Shown: positions 43,709-52,957, numbered from the stretch's first letter. The stretch: 64,000 nucleotides of DNA from an uncultured Hyphomicrobiales bacterium (GCA_903885555.1 CAISIV010000018.1:49049-113048), one strand, 5' to 3'. Translations and numbers: made by a program. The notes: generated by a model not told the origin, from the letters alone.

Positions 43709-44710
43709 GTGAACAAACAAACCTTCAGGACAATTGCGTCCGTTTTGATAGCGGGTCTAGCGCTTGCAACAAGCGCCAGCGCGCAGGACACCAAGCACTA
43801 TCGCTTCGCGCACGATCAGCAGCTCAACTCCGGCTACAGCATCGCTTACGACATCTTTTCCGCGAAGCTGAAGGAGTTGAGCGGCGGCAAGATGCTGGTC
43901 GACCAGTTTCCCGGCGCTCAACTCGGCCAGGAGCCGCAGCTTCTGCAACTGGTGAAGGCGGGCGATCTCGACTTCGCCATCGTCTCTTCGGCCAACACCG
44001 CGACCATCTCGCCCCAAGCCGGTGTGATGTCGCTGCACTTTCTGTTCCGCGGCTCCGACCACATGGTCAAGGCGCTCGGCGACGAGAAGGTGTTTGAAGC
44101 CATCCGCGACATGATCGATCAAACGACGCAGGGCATCCACGTGATCGGTCTCGGCACGCAAGGCCTGCGCAACATGTACAGCAAGAAAGAGATCCGCAAG
44201 ATCGAGGACATCAAAGGCCTCAAGATCCGCGTGCAGGCAACCGCGACCGAAGACGCGACTTTCGCAGCCTACGGTTCGCAGACCGTCCATATGCCGTTCG
44301 GCAGCGTCTACACCTCGCTGCAGACCGGCGTCGTCGATGTCGGCGAGAATTCGGTCAACGTCTACCTGATCAACAAGCATTACGAGCCCGCGCCGGTGCT
44401 CAATATGACCGAACACGAAGCTAACAACGCCATTCTCTGGATCAGCGACAAGCTCTGGCAGAGCCTCAACGCCGATCAGAAGAAATGGGTTCTGGCCGCC
44501 GGCAAGGACGTCAGCACGCAGGAGCCGAAGAAAGCCTTCGCGCTCGAAGACGCGGCCGCCGCCAAGCTCAAATCGATCGGCGTCAAGATCGTGACTGATG
44601 TCGACAAGTCGGGCTTCCAAAAAATCTCTAACCCGATGCTCGACAAGCTCGCCAAGGAGCTCGGGCCGCACGCCGACAAGATCAAGAGCCTGATCGTCTC
44701 GATCAAGTAA
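43709..44710 (+). CDS. dctP: TRAP transporter solute receptor (DctP/TAXI-like DctP family)
   Basis: A 333-residue periplasmic receptor. GTG 43709 is chosen because GGGGAG lies about 5 bases upstream and the signal peptide (TIASVLIAGLALATSASA, then QD) begins there; an in-frame ATG 99 bases earlier has no leader. The DctP pattern includes LSGGKMLVDQFPGAQLGQEP near 47-66 and the ligand-binding Arg region IKGLKIRVQATATE near 168-181. The Arg in this segment normally salt-bridges the carboxylate of the ligand, so an organic acid is expected. A perfect hairpin terminator follows before the permease genes. Confidence 0.92.
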   Translation: MNKQTFRTIASVLIAGLALATSASAQDTKHYRFAHDQQLNSGYSIAYDIFSAKLKELSGGKMLVDQFPGAQLGQEPQLLQLVKAGDLDFAIVSSANTATISPQAGVMSLHFLFRGSDHMVKALGDEKVFEAIRDMIDQTTQGIHVIGLGTQGLRNMYSKKEIRKIEDIKGLKIRVQATATEDATFAAYGSQTVHMPFGSVYTSLQTGVVDVGENSVNVYLINKHYEPAPVLNMTEHEANNAILWISDKLWQSLNADQKKWVLAAGKDVSTQEPKKAFALEDAAAAKLKSIGVKIVTDVDKSGFQKISNPMLDKLAKELGPHADKIKSLIVSIK

Positions 44711-44729
44711 CGCCTTCTGGTGGTTAAAC

Positions 44730-44759
44730 GGAGAGGCCGGGAAACCGGCCTCTCCTTTT
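44730..44759 (+). terminator. Intrinsic terminator/attenuator between dctP and dctQ
   Basis: An 11-base perfect stem (GGAGAGGCCGG with CCGGCCTCTCC), GAAA tetraloop and TTTT immediately after. It lies between the receptor gene and the permease genes of the same transporter, so it probably ends most transcripts after dctP and lets a minority read through. Confidence 0.85.
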
Positions 44760-44774
44760 CGACGGAATGACAGT

Positions 44775-45353
44775 ATGAGTGTCGCCGACCAGCTGGTGCT
44801 GCCGCGCCAGCGTCATTTGAAATGGAAAGCCCTCGACCCGCTCGAGATGATCCTGATGATCGTCTGCGGCCTGACACTGTTCGGGTTTTCGGTTTCGGTG
44901 TGCTGCGACATCATCACCCGGCAACTCGGTTCCCCCTGGCTGTGGCTGCAGGAAGTCACCTCGACGCTGTTCATCTACGGCATCTTCATCGGCGCCTCGG
45001 TGGCGACCCGGCGTAACGACCATCTCTACCTCACGGCGCTTGCCGAGGCCCTGCATGGCCCCGCGCGCACCGCGGCGGAAATCGTCATTCGGCTTGTCGT
45101 GCTCGCCGTCGCGATCTGCCTGATCTATTTCGGCTACATCAATTTCCTTCGCGGCTTCGGCAGCTTCCGCCTGCCGTCCAACACGCCGATTGCCTCGCTC
45201 TATGCGGCAATCCCGCTCTGTGGCGTGCTGATCGCGCTGTTCACAATCGAGCAAATCGTCAACGGCTGGCGCAACGGTTTCGACCACCCCGAGCCGGAAG
45301 CACCGGAACTGACGACCGCCTTCGGCGCCACCCGGCCGGGAGAGCCGACATGA
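44775..45353 (+). CDS. dctQ: TRAP transporter small permease (DctQ)
   Basis: A 192-residue integral membrane protein with four hydrophobic helices (about 28-50, 60-80, 100-122 and 138-158). The DctQ family pattern around WLQEVTSTLFIYGIFIGASV near residues 57-76 and ATRRNDHLYLTAL near 77-89 is present. ATG 44775 follows the terminator by 15 bases; only a weak CGGA precedes it. It overlaps dctM by 4 bases. Confidence 0.9.
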   Translation: MSVADQLVLPRQRHLKWKALDPLEMILMIVCGLTLFGFSVSVCCDIITRQLGSPWLWLQEVTSTLFIYGIFIGASVATRRNDHLYLTALAEALHGPARTAAEIVIRLVVLAVAICLIYFGYINFLRGFGSFRLPSNTPIASLYAAIPLCGVLIALFTIEQIVNGWRNGFDHPEPEAPELTTAFGATRPGEPT

Positions 45354-46687
45354 GCTCGCCGGTCATTCTCGGGCTGATGACATTCTGCTTCCTGTCTTTC
45401 GGCTATCTCGGCGTACCGGTGCCCTTCGCCTTGCTGGCCGGCGTCTTCGTCGGCGCGCTGCTCGCGGACGTCTCGCTCGCGGCCATCATCCAGAAGATGT
45501 TCGACGGCGTCGACAACGAGGCGCTGCTGGCGATCCCGTTCTTCCTGCTGGTCGGCGAACTGATGAGTTCGTCCAATGTCGTGATCCGCGTCGCCAATCT
45601 GGCGCTGGCACTGGTCGGACATATTCGCGGCGGCCTCAGTCAGGTTGTCACTGTCTTCAGCATGATGTTTTCGGAAATGTCGGGGTCGACCACAGCCGAC
45701 GTCGCCGTCATCAGCCGCGCCTTGAGCGGGCCGATGAAGAGAGAAGGCTACAAAGGGCCTTTCATCGCCGCCATCATCGCCGCCGCCTCGACCATCGCCG
45801 CTTTGGTGCCGCCGAGCATAACCGCCGTCGTCTACGGCGCGGTCGGCAACGTATCGATCGCGGGTCTGTTCATGGCCGGCGTGGTGCCGGGCCTCATGAT
45901 CGGCTTCGGCCTGATGATCTACTGCTATTTCTTCGGGCCGGTCGGCGCACGGCGGCCCCGCGCATCGTTTTTCATGGTCGCACACGCCGCCAAGGACGCC
46001 GTGCTGCCGCTGATGATCCCGATCATTCTGCTCGGCGGCATTCTGAGTGGCTGGTTCACACCGACCGAAGCCGGCGTCGTCGCGGCCGCGTGGATTTTGC
46101 TGGTCATCATCCCGGCGCTGAACCCGCAGCACATCTGGAGATTGCCCTATGATTTCTGTCTGGCCGGGCTGATCTTCTCCCTGCCGCTCATCACCATCGG
46201 CGCCGCCAATGCCTTCGGCTGGATGCTCGCCTATCTGCGCGGCGCCAGCGTCATCGCCGACTGGATCACGGCCATTGCGGGCACCGATCCGCATCTCATC
46301 ATGCTCTTGATGGTGCTGCTGTTCACCATCATCGGCGACTTCATCGAGCCGGTGCCGACCATCATCATCTTCATGCCGCTGGTGAATGCGCTGACGCAGA
46401 TCGGCGACATCAATCCGGTGCACATGGGTGTCGTGCTGATCGCCACGCTTGCGTTCGGGCTGATCACGCCGCCCTACGGGCTCGTTCTGCTGATGGCGTC
46501 TAAATTCGTCGGCGTGAGGTTCTCGCAAGCCTTGCGCGCGGCGTTGCCGATCTATGTCGTGTTCCTGGTCACGATCACGTTCTGCATCTATTTCCCGAAG
46601 GTCGTGCTCTGGCTGCCGAAACAGGTCATTCCAACAGCTGTCGGCTGCTTCCAGAACCCGAGCGGCACCGGCTATATCTGTCCTTGA
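45350..46687 (+). CDS. dctM: TRAP transporter large permease (DctM)
   Basis: A 445-residue, roughly 12-helix permease that uses the sodium or proton gradient to carry ligand handed over by DctP. The conserved DctM segments AIPFFLLVGELMSSSNVVIR near 61-80, EMSGSTTADVAVISRALSGP near 109-128 and LVPPSITAVVYGAVGNVSIA near 152-171 (PPS motif) are present. It overlaps dctQ by 4 bases. With dctP and dctQ the TRAP system is complete. Confidence 0.93.
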   Translation: MSSPVILGLMTFCFLSFGYLGVPVPFALLAGVFVGALLADVSLAAIIQKMFDGVDNEALLAIPFFLLVGELMSSSNVVIRVANLALALVGHIRGGLSQVVTVFSMMFSEMSGSTTADVAVISRALSGPMKREGYKGPFIAAIIAAASTIAALVPPSITAVVYGAVGNVSIAGLFMAGVVPGLMIGFGLMIYCYFFGPVGARRPRASFFMVAHAAKDAVLPLMIPIILLGGILSGWFTPTEAGVVAAAWILLVIIPALNPQHIWRLPYDFCLAGLIFSLPLITIGAANAFGWMLAYLRGASVIADWITAIAGTDPHLIMLLMVLLFTIIGDFIEPVPTIIIFMPLVNALTQIGDINPVHMGVVLIATLAFGLITPPYGLVLLMASKFVGVRFSQALRAALPIYVVFLVTITFCIYFPKVVLWLPKQVIPTAVGCFQNPSGTGYICP

Positions 46688-46714
46688 GGCGCAGCGTTCA
46701 CGTCAGGAATTGCA

Positions 46715-47551
46715 ATGGTACAAGATAAGAGCCTGCCGCGACTCAAGGCGCCACCGGGGGCCTGCGACACGCATATGCACATCTACGACTCGCGTTATCC
46801 GAAGGCGGCAACCGCCAAGATCGATCCACCCGATGCCTCGCTGACCGATTATCTCAAAGCGCGCGCCAGGCTCGGCATCGACCGCACCGTGGTGGTGCAA
46901 CCTTCCGTGTACGGCAAGGACAATAGCTGCCTGCTCGACGTCATGGCCGCCATTGGGCCGAGCGCGCGGGGTGTCGCCGTGGTCGACCACACCGTTTCCG
47001 ACGCGGAGCTGGAGCGGCTGACAAAGCTCGGCATTCGCGGCATCCGGTTCTTCATGCTGGCCGGCGCGCCGTTGCCACTGGGCATCCTGGAGACGATGGC
47101 GGCGCGGATCGCGACATTCGGTTGGCATGTGCAGTTTCAGACCGACGGCCGGGTGCTGGGCGACCTTGAGCCGATGCTGCAGCGGTTGCCCACGACCTTG
47201 ACCATCGATCACGTCGGTAAATTTCTCGAACCGGTCGAGCCGGACCATCCGGGCTTCCGCGCGTTGCTGCGTCTGCTGGACAACGGCCGCACCTGGATCA
47301 AGCTGGCGGCGCCCTACGAGACATCAAAGCTCGGCCCGCCCTATTACGACGACGTCGGCAAGCTCGCGAAGCTTCTGGTGAAGGCCGCGCCGGAACGCAC
47401 GATCTGGGCGAGCAACTGGCCACATCCGATGGCGGGCGAACGAACGCCGCAGGACGCCTGGATGCTCGACATGCTGCTCGACTGGGTGCCGGACGAAGCG
47501 ACGCGCCACAAGGTGCTGGTCGACAACCCCGCGCGGCTCTACGGGTTTTAG
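46715..47551 (+). CDS. Amidohydrolase family protein (2-pyrone-4,6-dicarboxylate lactonase-like)
   Basis: A 278-residue amidohydrolase-2 protein. Metal-site HMH in CDTHMHIYDSRYPK near residues 17-30, His in LTIDHVGKFL near 165-174 and the terminal motif IWASNWPHPM near 229-238, all as in LigI-like lactonases that hydrolyse 2-pyrone-4,6-dicarboxylate in lignin-derived aromatic breakdown. AGGA lies 7 bases before the ATG. It follows dctM by 27 bases, so the TRAP system may import its substrate or a precursor. Its stop overlaps that of the convergent MarR gene by 4 bases. Confidence 0.87.
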   Translation: MVQDKSLPRLKAPPGACDTHMHIYDSRYPKAATAKIDPPDASLTDYLKARARLGIDRTVVVQPSVYGKDNSCLLDVMAAIGPSARGVAVVDHTVSDAELERLTKLGIRGIRFFMLAGAPLPLGILETMAARIATFGWHVQFQTDGRVLGDLEPMLQRLPTTLTIDHVGKFLEPVEPDHPGFRALLRLLDNGRTWIKLAAPYETSKLGPPYYDDVGKLAKLLVKAAPERTIWASNWPHPMAGERTPQDAWMLDMLLDWVPDEATRHKVLVDNPARLYGF

Positions 47552-48033
47552 GACAGCTTTTTCAGCAGCAGCGCGACGGCGCGCCGTTCGTCGGCCGTCA
47601 GCGGCGCTAGCGTGGCCGCGGTGATTTCCGTGGCAACTTTCATCGCGGCTTCGGTGACATCGCGGCCGCGGTCGGTGAGCGCCACGGCGCGGCGGCGGCG
47701 GTCGGTCGGATCGGCCAGCGCGGTGACGAAGCCGCGGATGCCCAGGCGATCGACCACGCCCTTGATGGTGGCGGCGTCGAGAAAGATCAGACGGCCGAGG
47801 TGATTCTGCGAGCAGGGACCAACCTCGTGCAGCTTGGACAGCGCCGCGAACTGGGTCTGGGTCAGCCCATCGATCATCCGCGCGGTGAAGATCGACGTGT
47901 GCCGCTGCATCGCGACGCGGAGCAGAAAGCCGACCTGCTCGTCGAGCACATAGCGGCCCGGTTCGGCCGCATCCGCCGCAGGCGCCACAACCTTCAATTT
48001 ATCGCGCGGCATCGGTCGGCTACTTTCGTTCAC
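47548..48033 (-). CDS. MarR-family transcriptional regulator
   Basis: A 161-residue winged-helix regulator. The MarR core runs about 30-150: TQTQFAALSKLHEVGPCSQN near 55-74, recognition helix LIFLDAATIKGVVDRLGIRG near 79-98, and wing FVTALADPTDRRRRAVALTD near 99-118 with the DxRRR signature. GTG 48033 is the start with AGGGTGA upstream; an inverted repeat at 48030-48048 overlaps the start and could be its own operator. MarR proteins of this type sense aromatic acids; targets may be the adjacent LIV operon, the TRAP-amidohydrolase unit or itself. Confidence 0.88.
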   Translation of the reverse strand: MNESSRPMPRDKLKVVAPAADAAEPGRYVLDEQVGFLLRVAMQRHTSIFTARMIDGLTQTQFAALSKLHEVGPCSQNHLGRLIFLDAATIKGVVDRLGIRGFVTALADPTDRRRRAVALTDRGRDVTEAAMKVATEITAATLAPLTADERRAVALLLKKLS

Positions 48034-48048
48034 AGTTTCACCCTGTGA
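48030..48048. promoter_or_regulatory. Inverted repeat overlapping the MarR start codon
   Basis: TCACAG (48030-48035) and CTGTGA (48043-48048) are perfect reverse complements with a 7-base spacer. The position over the MarR start and leader fits autorepression, but it may equally be an mRNA structure. Confidence 0.45.
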
Positions 48049-48105
48049 GAATGACCGGGAAAATGGGTGAGCGATAGCCCCCTCGCTCTCGTCTGTGAAT
48101 CGCGG

Positions 48106-48846
48106 TCAGACTGTCAAATAAGCCCGCTGGACCTCGAGATTTCCGGCCAGATCCATCATCGAGCCCTGCCAGTGAATCTGCCCCTTTTCGAGTACGTAGA
48201 CCCGATCGGAAACGAGCCGGGCAAAGTGGATGTTCTGCTCCGACAGCAGGATCGACAGGCCTTCTTTCTTCAATTCGATAATGGTGTTGGCCATCTGCTC
48301 GACGATGAGCGGCGCCACGCCCTCCGACGGTTCGTCGAGCAGCACCAGCAGCGGATTGCCCATCAGCGTGCGTGCGACCGTGAGCATCTGCTGCTCGCCG
48401 CCGCTCATGCGGTTGCCGAGCCGGTCCGGCATCTCGCCGAGATTGGGAAAAAGCTTGAACAGTTTTTCCGGCGTCCAGGACGGCGCCGGCGTGCCATCCG
48501 GAAAACTGCGCGGCGCCTGGCGGCCGATATCGAGGTTTTCCGTAACGGTCAGATCGACGAAGATGCGGCGGTCCTCCGGCGTAAAGCCGAGGCCGAGGCG
48601 CGCGATCTCGAACGGCTTGAGGCGGGATATATCGTGGCCGTTGAATTTCACCGCACCCTGACGCTCGGCGATCAAGCCCATGATCGTCTTCATGGTGGTG
48701 GATTTGCCGGCGCCGTTGCGGCCCATCAGCGCCACCACCTCGCCACGGCCGACATTGAAATTCAGGTCGTAGAGAATGCGCGCGGCACCATACCAGGCGC
48801 TGAGATTTTCGACCGACAGCATGGTATCGCTCATGGTGTCGCTCAT
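48106..48846 (-). CDS. LIV-type ABC transporter ATP-binding protein (LivF-like), second cluster
   Basis: A 246-residue ATPase: Walker A GRNGAGKSTT near residues 39-48, signature MSGGEQQMLTVA near 146-157, Walker B LLVLLDEPSEGV near 166-177. The N-terminus carries a 12-base tandem repeat encoding MSDT MSDT M, giving three possible ATG starts (48846, 48834, 48822); 48846 forms an ATGA overlap with the preceding gene and is chosen. Last gene of the operon 52750-48106. Confidence 0.92.
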   Translation of the reverse strand: MSDTMSDTMLSVENLSAWYGAARILYDLNFNVGRGEVVALMGRNGAGKSTTMKTIMGLIAERQGAVKFNGHDISRLKPFEIARLGLGFTPEDRRIFVDLTVTENLDIGRQAPRSFPDGTPAPSWTPEKLFKLFPNLGEMPDRLGNRMSGGEQQMLTVARTLMGNPLLVLLDEPSEGVAPLIVEQMANTIIELKKEGLSILLSEQNIHFARLVSDRVYVLEKGQIHWQGSMMDLAGNLEVQRAYLTV

Positions 48847-49616
48847 GGCGTCACCCCGTGCTGCTCGGCGAAGGTTTTTCCGGTGCCGAAATAGACTTCC
48901 TGCACTTTGGCATTGTCGCGGATGTCGCCGGCATTGCCGTCGGCGATGACGCGGCCGCGCGCCAGCACGATGATGCGGTCGGCATAGGCGAACACCACGT
49001 CCATCGAGTGTTCCGTAAAGAGAACGGAAATGCCGCGCTCCACGACCAGCCGCTTGACCAGTTCGATCAGGCCGTTGCGTTCGCGCGCGCCCATGCCGGC
49101 CGTGGGTTCGTCCATCAGCAGAAGTTTCGGCTCGTTGGCGAGCGCAATCGCAAGTTCGATGCGTTTGACGTCGCCATAGGCAAGTTCGCGGCTTGGCCGG
49201 TCGGCGGCATCCTGCATGCCCACCTGCCCCAGCAGATCGAGCGCGCGGGCGCGGTGCATCGCGGCGACCGGACGCCAGAGCTTGTAGGTTTGCCCGCTAT
49301 GCGACAGCAGGGCCATCTGCACGTTTTCGATCACCGTCATCGAACTGAACGTGGCGGCCACCTGGAAGGTGCGGCCGACGCCGCGCCGCCAGATCGCGCG
49401 CGGCGCAAGGCCGGCGATGTTCTGGCCGTCGAGTAATATCTCGCCGGAATCCGGCGGAAGCTGGCCGTTGATCATGTTGAAGCAGGTCGACTTGCCGGCG
49501 CCGTTCGGCCCGATCATGGCGAGGAATTCGCCGGGCTGGATGGCGAAGTCGACTTCGTTGACGGCGCGCACACCACCGAAGGCCTTGGACAGTTTACGCA
49601 GTTCGAGCACGCTCAT
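48843..49616 (-). CDS. LIV-type ABC transporter ATP-binding protein (LivG-like), second cluster
   Basis: A 257-residue ATPase with Walker A GPNGAGKSTCF near residues 36-46, signature LAYGDVKRIELAIAL near 147-161 (the LivG-type degenerate YGD form) and Walker B KLLLMDEPTAGMG near 166-178. ATG 49616 overlaps the fused permease stop by 4 bases; the long in-frame extension upstream is within that gene. Pairs with the LivF-like protein to power the importer. Confidence 0.92.
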   Translation of the reverse strand: MSVLELRKLSKAFGGVRAVNEVDFAIQPGEFLAMIGPNGAGKSTCFNMINGQLPPDSGEILLDGQNIAGLAPRAIWRRGVGRTFQVAATFSSMTVIENVQMALLSHSGQTYKLWRPVAAMHRARALDLLGQVGMQDAADRPSRELAYGDVKRIELAIALANEPKLLLMDEPTAGMGARERNGLIELVKRLVVERGISVLFTEHSMDVVFAYADRIIVLARGRVIADGNAGDIRDNAKVQEVYFGTGKTFAEQHGVTP

Positions 49617-51499
49617 GGGCCACCCCCGCGCTTGCGCCACAGCGCGGCGAACGCGCCGACGATGCCCTGCGGGAAGGCCAATACCAGCACCAGGATGATG
49701 ATGCCGAGCAGCGCGCGCCAGTATTCGGTCTGGCGCATCACGGTGTCCTGGAGAATGGCGTACAGCGATCCGCCGACGATGGGGCCGGTGAGCGTCTGGA
49801 TGCCACCGAGCAGCACCATCACCAGACCGTCGATGGAGCGGCCGACACTGATGGTTTCCGGCGAGATCGAGCCCTTGGCGAAAGCGAACAGACCGCCGCC
49901 GATGCCGCAGATGCCGCCGGCAATCGCGAAAGCCAGCCAGTGCACGCGCTTGACGTCGATGCCGATAGCTTCGGCACGCAGCGGCGAGTCGCGCCCGGCC
50001 CGCATGGCGTAACCGAACGGCGCAAATAGAAACCGCCGCAACAGCAGCACGGCAATGACCGTCAACAGCAGCGTGAGCACGAAATAGACCCAGGCTTTGT
50101 CGAATGGCGGCGGCGGCCAGACGCCGATGACGCCGTTGGAGCCGCCGGTGAAGCCTTCCCACTGGAACACCGCGGCCCAGACGATCTGCGCGAAGGCCAG
50201 CGTCAGCATCGCCAGATAGACGCCGGACAGCCGCACCGCGAACCAGCCGAACAACAGCGCACCCGCGAGCGCGACCAAGGGCGCCGCGGCAATGGCAATA
50301 CCCATCGGTACCGCCAGCCATTTTACCAGAAGCGCCGCGCCATAGGCGCCGAGGCCGAAGTAAGCAGCATGACCGAACGAATGCATGCCGCCCGGCCCCA
50401 TGATGAAATGCAGCGAGGTGGCAAAGATCACCGCAATCAGCACGTCGATGCCGAGGATCAGCAGATAAGGCTGCGTCTGCGCCAATAGCGGCAGACCCAT
50501 CAGTCCCGCCAGCACGATGACAGCGAGCATCTTGAGCATCGGCGTCGCCGGACGGATCGGCTCTTCGGGCTCGGCAATAGAGCGCACCGCGCCTTGCGGC
50601 TTGCCGAGCAGGCCATAAGGCCGCGCGATCAGCACGGCAGCCATCACCAAAAATTCAGCGACAAGTGTGAACTTGGAGAAATTCACCGTAATGAAACCGA
50701 AATCGACCACGCCGATGCCGATGCACAGCGCCTTGACCTCGGCGATGATCACCGCGGCGAGATACGCGCCGCTGATCGAGCCCATGCCGCCGACCACGAC
50801 GACGACAAAGGCGTCGCCAATGGCGACCAGATCGGTCGCGAGGTTGGCCGGCTCTCGCGCCACCTGCAGTGCGCCGCCGAGACCGGCGAGCGCCGCGCCG
50901 AGCGCGAACACCGAGGTGAACAAAATCGCCTGATTGACGCCGAGCGCGCCGACCATTTCACGGTCCTGCGTCGCGGCGCGGATGAGGCGGCCGAAGCGTG
51001 TCTTGGCCAGCGCGAAATGCAGGATCAGCAGCACCGCCGGCCCGATCAACGCCAAAAACAGATCGTATTCCGGCAGTCGGCGGCCGAGCACTTCGATCGA
51101 GCCGCGCAAGCCGGGCGCGCGCGGGCCGAGCAGATCCTCCGGCCCCCAGATCCAGAGCGCCATGTCATTGAACACCAGCACCAGCGCAAAGGTCGCGAGC
51201 AGCTGGAACAGTTCGGGCGCGCGGTAAATCCGTCGCAAGAGTAGAATTTCTATCAGCGCGCCGATAACGCCGACGATCAGCGCGGTGGCGACGATGCCGC
51301 CCCAGAAGCCGAACACGCCGCCGATTTTCGTGGCGAAGGAGTAAGCAATGTAGGTCCCCAGCATATAGAGGGACCCGTGCGCGATATTGATGATGCGGGT
51401 GACGCCGAAAATCAGCGACAGGCCGACGGCGATAAAGAACAGCCCGGAGGCGGTCGAAAGCCCGTTGAGCGCCTGAAACAGGAATGCGCTGAAGGTCAT
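49613..51499 (-). CDS. Fused LivH-LivM-type ABC permease, second cluster
   Basis: A 628-residue permease joining both channel halves. The LivH half spans about 1-290 (LSLIFGVTRIINIAHGSLYM near 27-46, ATQDREMVGALGVNQ near 188-202), a linker 291-320 contains VRSIAEPEEPIRPATP, and the LivM half about 322-625 (MGPGGMHSFGHAAYFGLGAY near 366-385, SPLRAEAIGIDVKR near 508-521). In the first LIV cluster these halves are two genes. Such fusions are known in other proteobacteria. The stop overlaps the LivG-like start by 4 bases; 48 bases with a hairpin separate it from the receptor gene. Confidence 0.92.
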   Translation of the reverse strand: MTFSAFLFQALNGLSTASGLFFIAVGLSLIFGVTRIINIAHGSLYMLGTYIAYSFATKIGGVFGFWGGIVATALIVGVIGALIEILLLRRIYRAPELFQLLATFALVLVFNDMALWIWGPEDLLGPRAPGLRGSIEVLGRRLPEYDLFLALIGPAVLLILHFALAKTRFGRLIRAATQDREMVGALGVNQAILFTSVFALGAALAGLGGALQVAREPANLATDLVAIGDAFVVVVVGGMGSISGAYLAAVIIAEVKALCIGIGVVDFGFITVNFSKFTLVAEFLVMAAVLIARPYGLLGKPQGAVRSIAEPEEPIRPATPMLKMLAVIVLAGLMGLPLLAQTQPYLLILGIDVLIAVIFATSLHFIMGPGGMHSFGHAAYFGLGAYGAALLVKWLAVPMGIAIAAAPLVALAGALLFGWFAVRLSGVYLAMLTLAFAQIVWAAVFQWEGFTGGSNGVIGVWPPPPFDKAWVYFVLTLLLTVIAVLLLRRFLFAPFGYAMRAGRDSPLRAEAIGIDVKRVHWLAFAIAGGICGIGGGLFAFAKGSISPETISVGRSIDGLVMVLLGGIQTLTGPIVGGSLYAILQDTVMRQTEYWRALLGIIILVLVLAFPQGIVGAFAALWRKRGGGP

Positions 51500-51511
51500 G
51501 GCCTGCTTTTT

Positions 51512-51539
51512 ATCCCTCCCCTCGTTTGAGGGGAGGGAT
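51512..51539 (-). promoter_or_regulatory. Intercistronic hairpin between second LIV receptor and fused permease
   Basis: A perfect 12-base stem (ATCCCTCCCCTC with GAGGGGAGGGAT) around a 4-base loop. On the transcribed minus strand it is followed by AAAAA, not U residues, so it is unlikely to terminate; it may protect the receptor mRNA from 3' decay. Confidence 0.7.
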
Positions 51540-51547
51540 CAAGGAGA

Positions 51548-52750
51548 TCAATTAGCCTCGGCGGGACGCAGCTTCTTCACGTCGGCGTCGCTCGGCAGCA
51601 CGTCTTTGCCGTCGACATATTTGAAATCGACCATGGTGCCCTTGCCGCCTTCAAGCGCGAGCTTGCCGACGTAGGCGCCCATCGTCGCCTGATGATCGCT
51701 GGCGCGATAGCTGAACGGTCCGAACGGCGAGTCGAGCTGCAGACCTGCGAAGGCCTCGACCAGCTTCTCAGTCTCGGTCGACTTCGCCTTGGCGATGCCC
51801 GCCGCGATCGACTTGATGGTGACGTAGCCGACGACCGAGCCGAGCCGCGGATAGTCGCTGAACTTCTTCTGGTAGGCGTCGACGAAGGCGGTGTGCGCCG
51901 GCGTCTTGATCTTGTCCCAGGGATAACCGGTGACGACCCAGCCGACCGGCGTTTCGTCCTTGAGCGGATCGAGATATTCCGGCTCGCCCGACAGCAGGCT
52001 GACAACCGGACGGTCCTTGAACACGCCGCGGGTGTTGCCTTCGCGCACGAACTTGGCGAGATCGCCGCCGAACAGCACGTTGAAGATCGCGTCCGGTTTG
52101 GCGTCATCGATGGCCTGCGCCACGGCGCCGGCGTCGATCTTGCCGAGCGGCGGCGCCTGCTCGGTGACAAACTCGACGTCGGGCTGCGCTTTCTTCAAGA
52201 GCGTCTTGAAGTTTTCCGCCGCCGACTGACCATATTCGAAGTTCGGATAGACCAGCGCCCAACGCTTCTTCTTGGCGGCGATCGCAGCCGGCATCAGCAT
52301 CGCGGTCTGCATGTAGGTCGTGGCGCGCAGACGGTAGGTGTAGCGGTTGCCGTTCTGCCAGGTGATCTTGTCGGTGAGCGGTTCGGCGGCGAGGAAGAAC
52401 ACCTTCTTCTGCGCCGCGAAGTTCGTCACCGCGAGACCGATGTGTGAGAGGAAGGTGCCGGCGATCATCACCACGCCTTCGCGGGTGACGAGTTCCTCGG
52501 CGACGCGGACCGCCTCGCCCGGATTGGTGCCGTCGTCACGCACGACCAGCTCCAGCTTTTTGCCGAGCACGCCGCCCTTGGAGTTGATCTCGTCAAGCGC
52601 CAGCTCCATGCCCTTCTTGTAAGGGTCAAGGAAGGCGGACTGCGTCTTGTAGCTGTTGAGCTCGCCGATCTTGATGGTGTCTTGCGCGGAAGCCTGCGAA
52701 GCAAGACCGACAGCGACGGCGAGTGCGAGATAGAGATGCCTAGTGCTCAT
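51548..52750 (-). CDS. LIV-type ABC transporter substrate-binding protein, second cluster
   Basis: A 400-residue periplasmic receptor. ATG 52750 opens a signal peptide (YLALAVAVGLASQASAQ, cleavage about residue 22-23); the mature protein begins DTIKIGELNSYKTQSAFLDP, a type I binding fold with the E-x-N-x-Y variant often seen in receptors next to aromatic-acid genes. Residues LVVRDDGTNPGEAVRVAEEL lie near 72-91. It leads the operon 52750-48106. An operator-like motif sits 109 bases upstream. Confidence 0.91.
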   Translation of the reverse strand: MSTRHLYLALAVAVGLASQASAQDTIKIGELNSYKTQSAFLDPYKKGMELALDEINSKGGVLGKKLELVVRDDGTNPGEAVRVAEELVTREGVVMIAGTFLSHIGLAVTNFAAQKKVFFLAAEPLTDKITWQNGNRYTYRLRATTYMQTAMLMPAAIAAKKKRWALVYPNFEYGQSAAENFKTLLKKAQPDVEFVTEQAPPLGKIDAGAVAQAIDDAKPDAIFNVLFGGDLAKFVREGNTRGVFKDRPVVSLLSGEPEYLDPLKDETPVGWVVTGYPWDKIKTPAHTAFVDAYQKKFSDYPRLGSVVGYVTIKSIAAGIAKAKSTETEKLVEAFAGLQLDSPFGPFSYRASDHQATMGAYVGKLALEGGKGTMVDFKYVDGKDVLPSDADVKKLRPAEAN

Positions 52751-52858
52751 GACTAAAACTCCCTGAGAGCGGCTCACCGCAGTTCTTCAGCGCGGGTCCG
52801 CGATTGTCAAACTCTGCACGGTCTCGTCGCCTCCGGATTGGCGACCTTGCTAAACTTG

Positions 52859-52871
52859 TTTGTACACAAAT
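52859..52871. promoter_or_regulatory. Operator-like motif, copy B (upstream of second LIV operon)
   Basis: TTTGTACACAAAT; within it TTTGT-AC-ACAAA is a perfect inverted repeat with a 2-base spacer, the most symmetric of the three copies. It lies 109 bases before the receptor start at 52750. Confidence 0.55.
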
Positions 52872-52957
52872 AGTCCGTCCGCACGCCCGAACTTGTCAAG
52901 CATAAGACCTGCCCAAGCGTGCGGCATTTGCGCGTCATTTTTAGCCTTTTCGCCTGC

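Noticed and set aside
48847-48900. Possible separate start region for the LivF-like gene upstream of 48846
   Set aside because: Sequence belongs to the end of the LivG-like gene; the ATGA overlap explains the start.
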